Assembly (NCBI GenBank): GCA_964651325.1
Contig: CAZYXP010000115.1
Coordinates: 1-11,799, forward strand
Length of the DNA stretch: 11,799 bases
Source: JADFOB01 sp964651325
GTDB taxonomy: Bacteria > Planctomycetota > Phycisphaerae > UBA1845
Reading direction: 5' to 3'
Below are positions 5,030 through 11,799 of this stretch, one piece after another. The position numbers were made by a program, and so were the translations under genes. Numbering within the stretch: the first letter of the stretch is position 1; each line of letters begins with the position of its first letter. The notes beneath the pieces were generated by a model that did no database searches, was not told the DNA's origin, and saw nothing but the letters and a program-made list of their open reading frames with translations.

Positions 5030-8000
5030 ATGATCAATAAGTTAGTCGAGGCATCGCTGAACGCCAAGGGGCTGGTCGTCGTGGCGATCGTTGCGGTGAT
5101 GGGATATGGCGCCTACGAGTACGGGCAGATGCCCGTTGATGCCTTTCCCGATATCTCCCCGATCATGGTCCCGGTGTTCGCGGAAGGCCATGGCATGGCC
5201 CCGGAGGAAATGGAGCGACTCATCACGTATCCGATCGAGTCCGCGATGAACGGGTTGCCCGGTGTGACGCAGATCAAATCCACGTCCGCGTTCGGCATGG
5301 CCGTCATCTACGTGTACTTCAAGGACAATGTGGACATCTACTTTGCGCGCCAACTCGTGGCGGAACGGCTCGCGGCAGCCGTGGCCGAGCTACCGGAGAT
5401 GGATGAACCGCCCACGCTCGGCCCGATTTCCACAGGGCTTGGGCAAATCTTCATCTACTACCTGACCCTCGATGAAAACGTTGATACGGAAGGCAAGGAC
5501 CCCAACACCTACCTCCGTGAGCTCAACGATTGGGTTGTCAAGTTCCAGCTCAAAACCGTTCCCGGCGTCACGGACATTCTTTCCATCGGTGGCCATGTGT
5601 TGCAGTATCAGATTCGCGTGGATCCGGATGCGCTACTCCGGTACGGCTTGTCGCTCGACGATCTGGTCGAGGCCGTGCAAGAGAACAACGAGAACGTCGG
5701 CGGTCAGTTCCTTGTCATCGGCTCGGAGGAATCTCTGGTACGGGGCCTCGGTTTGCTCCAGAGCTTGGACGACATTCGCAGTATCCCAATCAGGGTGGAC
5801 GACGGCGTCGCGATCAAGATGACCGATGTGGCCGAGGTGGTCTACGGAAACGAAATCCGCCGAGGTGTCGTCAGCCGCAACGGCGAGAAGGAGGTCGTGT
5901 CCGGGATCGTTCTGAAACTCTTCGGCGAGAACACGTCCGAGGTCATTGAACGCCTGTACAAGAAAGTCGAAAGCGTCCAAGCCTCACTCCCCAAGGGCGT
6001 GTCGCTGATCCCGTACTACGAGCAGGCCGAGCTGGTGGAGCAGGCCACTTGGACGGTTAAGAAGGCGCTACTGCAGGGAGCGGCGTTGGTGCTTTTGACG
6101 CTCTTTGTCTTCTTGGGCAACGTCAGGACCGCGTTCATCGTCGTGCTGTCCTTGCCGATCTGCGCGCTGGTCGCGGTCATCTGCATGGGCATCAACGGCA
6201 TCTCAGCCAACCTCATGTCACTCGGCGGCATCGCCATCGCGATCGGTATGTTGGGAGACGGAGCGATTGTCATGGTGGAGAATATCTACCGCCACCTGAA
6301 TGCCAGCGAGCATGCCTCCAAGAGCAAGGGCGATGTGATTCTTCAGGCCGCCAAGGAAGTCAGTCGCCCGATCCTATTCTCGATCGCCATCATCATCACG
6401 GTGTTTCTGCCAATCTTTACGCTCGAAGGCGTCGAAGGGAAGATGTTCTCCCCCATGGCCTTTACGATCGCCTTCGCTCTTCTCGGTTCTATTGCTACGG
6501 CGCTCATCGTAGCTCCGGTTCTTTCGTCTTTTCTGCTCAAACAGGGGCACCACAAGGAACTCCTCCTCATTACGAAGCTAAAGCGCCTGTATCGCCCCTT
6601 GCTGGAACAGGCGATCCGGCGAAAAGGCGTCGTCATGTCAACCGCTGTCCTTGGATTCGTCGGAAGCCTGGGCTTATTGCCCTTTATGGGAACGGAGTTC
6701 ATCCCGACGCTGGAGGAAGGCTCGATTCTAATCGGTGTGATCATGTCCCCGTCTATCTCTCTCGAGAAGGCGACCGACACCATTGTGAAACTCGAACGAC
6801 AGATCAAGAAGTACCCGGAAGTCGAAGAAGTTCTTTCGCGAATCGGTCGCCCCGAGGCCGGAAGCCACCCCCATCCCGTGAACTACGCGGAAGTACACAT
6901 TGAATTGCATCCGCTGGCCCAATGGACCCGGTTTCAAAACAAGCAGGAACTCGTCGCGGCTTTGAGCGAGGAGTTATCCTCCTGGCCGGGCATCCAGCTC
7001 AATTTCACGCAACCCATCCAAAACGCCTTCGACGAGCTTCTCTCTGGCATTCGAGCCCAACTGGCGATCAAGCTCTACGGCGAGGAATTGAATGTCCTTC
7101 GCGACAAATCGAACGAAATCAGCGCGGCGATCGAAAACGTTCCAGGTTTGGTCGATCTCTCTGTCGAACAGAGTTTCGGCCAGCCGCAAGTTCAGATTAT
7201 CGCGGATCGCGCCGCCTGCTCGCGATACGGCATCGCCGTGAGCCAGATACAGGAGATGGTCGAGTTGGCGATCGGCGGCGAGGTGATTGATACGTTGTAC
7301 CTCAACACCCGCCGGTTCGGCATTCACGTGCGCTACAAGGAAGACCGCCGGATCGACCCACAATCGATACGCGACACCCTCGTCCACACCAATGACGGCT
7401 CGCTCATCCCGCTTTCCCAGGTAGCCGAGGTGAAGGAGGTCGTAGGCCCCATTCAGGTGAATCGCGAGAAGAACCAGCGACGTTGGATCGTTCAGGGCAA
7501 CGTTCGTGGGCGGGATATGGGCAGCGTCATCGTGGACATTCAGCAGCGTATTGCGGACCAGGTTGACTTGCCCCCAGGCTACTACATCGAGTATGGCGGC
7601 CAGTTCGAAAACCAGCAGCGCGCTATGGCCCGCTTGTCGATCATCGTGCCCATCGTGATTGCGGTCGTTTTCCTTATGCTCTGGATGTCCTTTGATTCTA
7701 CACGTCACGCCTTCATCATCATCATCAACGTACCCCTGGCGCTCATTGGCGGCATCTTTGGGCTTTTCATCACGGGTGAATATCTGTCCGTACCCGCGTC
7801 TGTTGGATTTATTGCCCTCTTCGGAATTGCCGTACAAAACGGCGTTGTGCTCGTGAGCTATATCAACGAGCTGCGCGCCGGTGGCATGCCCCTGAATGAG
7901 TCGCTCATAAGCGGTGGACTGCTTCGATTGCGCCCCGTGTTGATGACGGCCATCACGACCATTTTGGGCCTGTTGCCGCTGCTGCTGGCTCGGGGGATCG

Positions 8001-8131
8001 GATCGGAGGTTCAGCGCCCGCTCGCCGTCGTGGTCGTCTTTGGCCTGACAACGTCAACGTTGCTGACACTCTTCGTCATACCCGCGGTCTACGGCTGGCT
8101 TGGAGACGCAAGAGAAGAGGTGGAGATTTGA
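5030..8131 (+). CDS. czcA: CzcA/CusA-family RND heavy-metal efflux pump
   Basis: This 1033-residue inner-membrane proton antiporter, close to the usual length of the HME-RND family, would move metal ions into the CzcB-CzcC channel. The start shows TM1 (about 13-31) and the family segment VDAFPDISP; two halves follow, each with six membrane helices and a large periplasmic porter loop. TM4 reads AIGMLGDGAIVMVEN at 404-418. D410 and E417 match the proton-relay acids D408 and E415 of CzcA, but the CzcA D402 position is A404, as in copper pumps. The CusA methionine triad appears absent by my hand alignment: Y619 and E669 replace M623 and M672, and the M573 column is also non-Met. The text around 665-677 (NAFDELLSGI) is CzcA-like. 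Substrate is therefore uncertain: a divalent cation such as Zn, Co, Cd or Ni is favoured, monovalent Cu/Ag not excluded. Confidence 0.95.
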   Translation: MINKLVEASLNAKGLVVVAIVAVMGYGAYEYGQMPVDAFPDISPIMVPVFAEGHGMAPEEMERLITYPIESAMNGLPGVTQIKSTSAFGMAVIYVYFKDNVDIYFARQLVAERLAAAVAELPEMDEPPTLGPISTGLGQIFIYYLTLDENVDTEGKDPNTYLRELNDWVVKFQLKTVPGVTDILSIGGHVLQYQIRVDPDALLRYGLSLDDLVEAVQENNENVGGQFLVIGSEESLVRGLGLLQSLDDIRSIPIRVDDGVAIKMTDVAEVVYGNEIRRGVVSRNGEKEVVSGIVLKLFGENTSEVIERLYKKVESVQASLPKGVSLIPYYEQAELVEQATWTVKKALLQGAALVLLTLFVFLGNVRTAFIVVLSLPICALVAVICMGINGISANLMSLGGIAIAIGMLGDGAIVMVENIYRHLNASEHASKSKGDVILQAAKEVSRPILFSIAIIITVFLPIFTLEGVEGKMFSPMAFTIAFALLGSIATALIVAPVLSSFLLKQGHHKELLLITKLKRLYRPLLEQAIRRKGVVMSTAVLGFVGSLGLLPFMGTEFIPTLEEGSILIGVIMSPSISLEKATDTIVKLERQIKKYPEVEEVLSRIGRPEAGSHPHPVNYAEVHIELHPLAQWTRFQNKQELVAALSEELSSWPGIQLNFTQPIQNAFDELLSGIRAQLAIKLYGEELNVLRDKSNEISAAIENVPGLVDLSVEQSFGQPQVQIIADRAACSRYGIAVSQIQEMVELAIGGEVIDTLYLNTRRFGIHVRYKEDRRIDPQSIRDTLVHTNDGSLIPLSQVAEVKEVVGPIQVNREKNQRRWIVQGNVRGRDMGSVIVDIQQRIADQVDLPPGYYIEYGGQFENQQRAMARLSIIVPIVIAVVFLMLWMSFDSTRHAFIIIINVPLALIGGIFGLFITGEYLSVPASVGFIALFGIAVQNGVVLVSYINELRAGGMPLNESLISGGLLRLRPVLMTAITTILGLLPLLLARGIGSEVQRPLAVVVVFGLTTSTLLTLFVIPAVYGWLGDAREEVEI

Positions 8132-8156
8132 TTCTTTGCCGTATTGGAGTTCAATT

Positions 8157-8498
8157 ATGAAGGAAATCAAAGCGCTGATTCGCCCGAATCAGTTCGGCGC
8201 CGTGCTCGACGCCTTGCATCAGCACCCAGAGCTTCCGGGCGTGACCGTCTCCGATGTCCGTGGATTCGGCCGCACGGTGGGTCGCGCCGGCAGACACGAA
8301 GGAGGGCGCGTACGCTACGGAACCACCAACATGTTCAAACTGGAGTGCGTCGTCAACGACGATCTGCTCGATGGCGTAGTGGACATGATTCGGGCCGCGG
8401 CCCATACGGGCCAACCAGGCGACGGAAAGATCTTCGTCTACGACGTGGAGGAAGCGGTGGAGATCAGAACGGGAAAGCGGTCGACGACGCTCGAATGA
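8157..8498 (+). CDS. PII-superfamily signalling protein linked to the metal pump (PII-NG type)
   Basis: This 113-residue protein has the GlnB/GlnK fold. KALIRPNQF starts it, VRGFGR (34-39) precedes the T-loop, and TGQPGDGKIFV (84-94) fits the PII C-terminal signature, with the nucleotide-contacting K91 and R104 kept. The T-loop is of normal length but unlike nitrogen PII proteins. In an ungapped alignment the uridylylated Y51 is V52, and the 2-oxoglutarate and Mg-ATP residues Q39 and K58 are T40 and M59. R101 becomes E102. The gene starts 25 bp after czcA with GGAG 7 nt upstream of its ATG, so it is the last gene of the operon. A PII group (PII-NG) found beside heavy-metal RND operons has been described, and this fits. 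A regulator or sensor of the efflux pump that binds adenine nucleotides is the likely role; a nitrogen role is unlikely. Confidence 0.88.
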   Translation: MKEIKALIRPNQFGAVLDALHQHPELPGVTVSDVRGFGRTVGRAGRHEGGRVRYGTTNMFKLECVVNDDLLDGVVDMIRAAAHTGQPGDGKIFVYDVEEAVEIRTGKRSTTLE

Positions 8499-8579
8499 TG
8501 CCATTTGGCCCGCCGATGCGGTCAAGATTCCTGCCCAGGCTTACCGGTTGCGAGCCTCTGGCTGAGCGATGATCTCTTC

Positions 8580-9401
8580 TTAGCTCTGATTCTCGCCCTT
8601 GAAGACTTGCACCAAGCCAAACGCGCCCCGCGCCAGCAAGCTGGTCAAAAGAAGCAGCAGCAGCACCGCGACGGTCAGGTTCAGCACCGACCAGGCGTTT
8701 TGAACACGCGGGTCGGCCACGTCAAAAAGCGACGCAGCTAGGGCGGCTCCGGCACCCAGGAGCAGGATCGCGACCAGCGAACCACGCAGATTGCCCGGAA
8801 AAGGTGCGATCCGCACGGAAAGGCAGACGAGCAGATAGAAGAAGATCCAGGTGTTGAGGTTGTCGTAATCCGCGACGCAGATCGCGGAAAGGAAGGACTG
8901 AGTCAGCGAAATCTGGTCCCTCAGCAATTGCCAGAACCCATCCAGCGTCGTCGGAAGCATGGGGCCGACCGCCCGTACGCCGAGCCGTGTCACGACAGAG
9001 CCGGCGAAGTAATCCGCCAGGACGTAGATGCCCGTCGCGCAGGCGACCAGCGGGAGCATGCCGAGTACCACCGGGCCGATGATGGGGATGCGCGGCTCGG
9101 GATTCGGGGTGCTTTCGGGGTCGCCCGAGTCGTCGGATTTGAACAGCGTTGTATTGCTGATCGTCGCCCCGGTCACCAGCACGGCCAGGGCATGTCCCAG
9201 TTGGGCAACCAGCGTTCCGGGCAGCAGAATCGCGTTGATGACCTTGGCCTGAACCATGGAACTCCACAGGCGGTGAACGCCCCAGGCCGTGAGTACAATA
9301 ACCGACAACCAGAATGTCAACGCGGCGTAAAGCATACGTTTGTGCCAGGCTTCCCAGGCGGGGGTGGGCGGCGCTCCGAATCGCGGTTTGCCAGACCCCA
9401 C
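8580..9401 (-). CDS. Multi-pass membrane protein, M50-like helix with degenerate HExxH
   Basis: This 273-residue protein has about five or six hydrophobic segments (near 25-45, 54-78, 105-130, 185-205, 210-230 and 240-262). The segment LLPGTLVAQLGHALAVLVTG (59-78) strongly recalls the LPGTLxHELxH helix of intramembrane zinc metalloproteases and their relatives, but the first His and catalytic Glu are A66 and Q67; only H70 is kept. Downstream blocks RIPIIGPVVLGMLPL and VRIAPFPGNLRGSL look conserved and, from memory, resemble uncharacterised planctomycete proteins. An inactive protease-like scaffold is the best guess, held weakly. The GTG at 9401 is the first in-frame start after a stop and has no good ribosome binding site; ATG 9335 (M23) is an alternative. 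The gene converges with the efflux operon (81 bp between stops) and follows valS on the same strand. Confidence 0.7.
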   Translation of the reverse strand: MGSGKPRFGAPPTPAWEAWHKRMLYAALTFWLSVIVLTAWGVHRLWSSMVQAKVINAILLPGTLVAQLGHALAVLVTGATISNTTLFKSDDSGDPESTPNPEPRIPIIGPVVLGMLPLVACATGIYVLADYFAGSVVTRLGVRAVGPMLPTTLDGFWQLLRDQISLTQSFLSAICVADYDNLNTWIFFYLLVCLSVRIAPFPGNLRGSLVAILLLGAGAALAASLFDVADPRVQNAWSVLNLTVAVLLLLLLTSLLARGAFGLVQVFKGENQS

Positions 9402-9433
9402 CCGGCCGCTGGGTAGTCAGAATTTCTCTTCAC

Positions 9434-9479
9434 TTGCCTGTGAAAACATCGGCACTCGGGGCGGGTTTTGCACAGGCAA
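9434..9479 (-). other. Strong hairpin between valS and the membrane-protein gene
   Basis: TTGCCTGTGAAAAC (9434-9447) and GTTTTGCACAGGCAA (9465-9479) pair over 14 bp with a single bulged base and a 17-nt GC-rich loop. It lies about 160 bp after the valS stop and 33 bp before the GTG start at 9401. Neither strand has a T-tract after the stem, so it is not a textbook intrinsic terminator. An end-protecting structure for valS mRNA or a leader element of the downstream gene is possible. The rest of 9402-9637 shows no gene. Confidence 0.5.
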
Positions 9480-9637
9480 TCCGTCGGCCAATGTTGCGCG
9501 GTTGGAATCGAAGGGAGCGGTCGGAGCGTGGGTATCGCGGCAGAGGTAATGGAACCTGATCGATCGCGTAGCAGTTCCCACGATAGGACGCTGAATTGCC
9601 AGTCGCCATGGGTGGCGCCCCTCGATCAACGGTTTGC

Positions 9638-11799
9638 CTAGCTTTCCAATTCACGCAGATGTTGGGTCAACGAGGTCTGCTGCTCCAGCATCCCGGTCAA
9701 TCGCGCGCGCTCCGCTTCTACGACTTCGGGCTTGGCGTTGGCGACGAATTTCTCGTTGCCGAGCTTACCCTCTTTGCCTTTGATCTGTTTTTGGAGATCA
9801 GCCAGGGTTTTCTCGGTTCGCTTTCGCTCGGCGGCATCGTCGCTGATGTCGTGGACGAAAATGCGCATATCGCTGATCGTGACGCTCCCTGCATTGGCCG
9901 GGCGATGCCCCTCGGCGGCGATGTGCAACTCCTCCGCGGCGGCCATATGTTTGAGGATGTGGGCATGGGCCTCAAACGGCTTGATCTTGTCCGTCGGCAG
10001 AATCACGGTGGCCGTGACTCTGTCCCTCGGCGGGACGCCGCATTGCGATCGCAAGTCGCGTACGCCGCGTGTGGCCGTTTGCAAGTTCGCGAAGGTTTCG
10101 AGGATGGCGGCATCTTCAAGATGCGGATAGCCCGCAACAGGCGGAAACGCCGAGGCGATCAGCGACCGGCCCGTTTCGAGCTCGACGATACCGGGCAACC
10201 CCCTCGTTGGAACCAGCGTTTCGAGCTGCTGCCACAATCGCTCCGTGATGAACGGGATTGTCGGATGGAACAGCCGCAGCACCTGATCCAGGCAAAAGGC
10301 GAGCACCTGCCGGGCCGATCCGCCGAGCGGCTCGGAAGCGTCCATGGCCATGCGCGGCTTGGTGAGTTCAATGTACCAATCGCAAAGGCTTTCCCAGAAA
10401 AACACGCGGAGCCCCTTGATCGACGAAGAAAACTGATAGGCGGCCACCGATTCGTGGTATTGCCGGATCGTCTGTGACAGCCGGGCAAGAATCCAGCGAT
10501 CCTCCGGCGGAAGTTGCTTTGTGGGGATTGCGTCGTGCGGCGTGCCCTCAAGGTTCATGAACGAAAAGCGGGCCGCGTTCCACAGTTTGTTGCAGAAATT
10601 GCGCCCGATCTCGAATTTCTCCGACGTCTCACGGGCGACGGGAAGCTCCTCCTTTAGCTCCGGACCGGCCCAACGCGTCGCGAATTCCATGCCGCACTCT
10701 TTGTGCGAACATTTGACGCGGTGGCAATCCGCCGGCTGAATCTTACGCTGAAGTTTTTCACCGCGGGATTTTCTGTTCTGCTGCTCGGCGCGGACGGCCG
10801 CCGTTTGGTCCGTGCGTTTTTCGCAATGGGGACAGATGTAATCCACCGGCATGCGGATGTCCTGCGTTTCGGTACACATATCCGCCATGGAATAGCGCAG
10901 TGCGTCTGCGCCGTGGGTATGGATGATGTCTACCGGGTCGACGCCGTTGCCTTTGGATTTGCTCATCGTCTCCCCGCGGCCGTCGAGGATTTTCGGGTGG
11001 ATGTAGACGTGGTCAAACGGGATCTTGCCGGTCGCGTAGAGCCCGAACATGACCATCCTCGCGACCCAATTCGTAATAATGTCGCGCCCGGTGCATAGGA
11101 CGCCGCCGGGGTAATACTGTTTGAGGTGGTCCGTTTCCTCCGGCCAGCCGAGCGTGCTGAAGGGCCAAAGCGCGGAGCTGAACCAGGTATCGAGGACGTG
11201 TTCGTCGCGGGCGAATCCGTGGGATTCCATCTCAGCCTGCAATTCTTCGGCATTCGGGTGAACACACGAGTAGGCGCCAAGAGGGCCATCGCCACGCTTG
11301 CCGCCTGAGTCGGAGCCGTCCGGCTTGGCCTGCCAGGCTACCAAGTTCTTCGCGCGGAAGGACTCCATCTTGTCTTGTAACTCCGCCGCTCCGTCATGCA
11401 TTGTGGCGTCTTCAATGTCCCAGACGGGTATTCTGTGGCCCCACCAGAGTTGGCGTGAGATGCACCAGTCTCGTTTCTCGCCGAGCCAATCGAGGTAGCT
11501 CTTGCCGTATCGCGGCGGGAACACTTGAATGCGTTGATCGGTAACGGCGTCCATGGCCGCCTGCGCGAGGCCCGGTGCCGTACTCCCGTCACCGAGGCGA
11601 ATCCCTTCCCCCGATCCGCGGGCTGAAGCCCGCGGTTCAGGTATCTTGTCCGTCACATCGCCGGTTCTGACGAACCATTGATCGGACAGGTAGGGTTCGA
11701 TCGCGACCTTGCTGCGGTCGCTGTGGCCGACCTCGCGGTCGCGTTCTTCGACTTCGTGAAGCAATTCGCGCGACTTCAAATCGGCGACGACTTGCTCGC
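9638..11799 (-). CDS. valS: Valyl-tRNA synthetase, C-terminal part (start outside window)
   Basis: This class I synthetase charges tRNA-Val. About 720 residues are present and the frame is open to the window edge. The missing N-terminus, probably several hundred residues, would carry the HIGH motif and most of the editing domain. Visible landmarks in order are IEPYLSDQWFV, RDWCISRQLWWGHRIPVW, VLDTWFSSALWPFSTLGWPE, the second catalytic motif MSKSKGNGVDP (10964 downward; Thr replaces the usual first Lys), FCNKLWNAARF of the anticodon-binding domain, and a C-terminal Lys/Glu-rich coiled coil. Two departures stand out. About 30 extra residues after SDQWFV (roughly 11570-11665) are partly encoded by a palindrome. 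An insertion with paired cysteines, CPHC and CSHKEC, lies near 10680-10840. Both are in frame, and nothing suggests the gene is broken. Confidence 0.96.
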   Translation of the reverse strand, partial: EQVVADLKSRELLHEVEERDREVGHSDRSKVAIEPYLSDQWFVRTGDVTDKIPEPRASARGSGEGIRLGDGSTAPGLAQAAMDAVTDQRIQVFPPRYGKSYLDWLGEKRDWCISRQLWWGHRIPVWDIEDATMHDGAAELQDKMESFRAKNLVAWQAKPDGSDSGGKRGDGPLGAYSCVHPNAEELQAEMESHGFARDEHVLDTWFSSALWPFSTLGWPEETDHLKQYYPGGVLCTGRDIITNWVARMVMFGLYATGKIPFDHVYIHPKILDGRGETMSKSKGNGVDPVDIIHTHGADALRYSMADMCTETQDIRMPVDYICPHCEKRTDQTAAVRAEQQNRKSRGEKLQRKIQPADCHRVKCSHKECGMEFATRWAGPELKEELPVARETSEKFEIGRNFCNKLWNAARFSFMNLEGTPHDAIPTKQLPPEDRWILARLSQTIRQYHESVAAYQFSSSIKGLRVFFWESLCDWYIELTKPRMAMDASEPLGGSARQVLAFCLDQVLRLFHPTIPFITERLWQQLETLVPTRGLPGIVELETGRSLIASAFPPVAGYPHLEDAAILETFANLQTATRGVRDLRSQCGVPPRDRVTATVILPTDKIKPFEAHAHILKHMAAAEELHIAAEGHRPANAGSVTISDMRIFVHDISDDAAERKRTEKTLADLQKQIKGKEGKLGNEKFVANAKPEVVEAERARLTGMLEQQTSLTQHLRELES
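11606..11635 (-). repeat. REP-like palindrome, copy 2, inside valS
   Basis: CCGCGGGC (11616-11623) and GCCCGCGG (11628-11635) form a perfect 8-bp stem with a TGAA loop. On the minus strand TCGGGGGAA follows (11614-11606), as in copy 1 at 1398-1426. In the valS frame the region is read as EPRASARGSGEG. The same peptide would be read from copy 1 on its minus strand (EPRASAR), which shows the shared ancestry of the two copies. Confidence 0.75.

Noticed and set aside
6974..7837. 287-residue minus-strand frame opposite czcA
   Set aside because: Antisense shadow; czcA is conserved through the whole stretch.
8535..8561. Possible terminator between the convergent PII-like and membrane-protein genes
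   Set aside because: Only a 7-bp stem with a 2-nt bulge and no T-tract on either side; too weak to list.
9604..9617. Small hairpin CGCCA/TGGCG after the valS stop
   Set aside because: A 5-bp stem is expected by chance at this GC content and no T-tract follows.
9596..10477. 293-residue plus-strand frame opposite valS
   Set aside because: Antisense shadow of clearly recognisable ValS C-terminal sequence.
11560..11642. Short direct repeat as a target duplication around the valS insertion
   Set aside because: On checking the bases the supposed second copy (ACCTG) reads ACCGG, so no duplication is supported.

Overview
The window is about 60% GC and looks like chromosomal DNA of a Gram-negative, probably planctomycetal bacterium. 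That placement is an inference. It rests on the outer-membrane efflux component, on the many short GC-rich palindromes between genes, on a conserved-looking membrane protein whose style recalls Planctomycetota, and on a valyl-tRNA synthetase with lineage-specific insertions. No rRNA, tRNA, CRISPR array or transposase was seen.

Positions 1-894 hold no gene I can support. They contain a short heptamer array (1-28), a 410-bp palindrome-rich segment with imperfect terminal inverted repeats flanked by a 10-bp direct repeat (30-440, MITE-like), and a second palindrome cluster (636-700).

Positions 895-8498 on the plus strand are a probable heavy-metal efflux operon. In order it encodes a small secreted Cys/His-rich protein, a CzcC/CusC-type outer-membrane lipoprotein, a 52-residue lipoprotein-like peptide overlapping the czcC stop by ATGA, a CzcB-type adaptor with a His-rich N-terminus and a mid-protein Cys cluster, a CzcA-type RND pump, and a PII-superfamily protein. 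The three Czc proteins would form a proton-driven channel from periplasm and inner membrane to the outside. The two small exported proteins and the His/Cys-rich segments look like periplasmic metal handlers. The PII-like protein is a candidate cytosolic sensor or regulator of the pump. The pump's TM4 signature mixes features of the Cu/Ag and the divalent-cation subfamilies and the CusA methionine triad is missing, so the substrate cannot be settled from sequence.

Positions 8580-9401 on the minus strand encode a multi-pass membrane protein with a peptidase-M50-like helix in which the HExxH motif reads AQLGH. Positions 9638-11799 on the minus strand are the C-terminal part of valyl-tRNA synthetase, whose start lies beyond the window. 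Two oddities sit in valS: a Cys-rich, zinc-finger-like insertion, and a perfect palindrome read in frame as coding sequence. A close copy of that palindrome sits just upstream of the czcC ribosome binding site.
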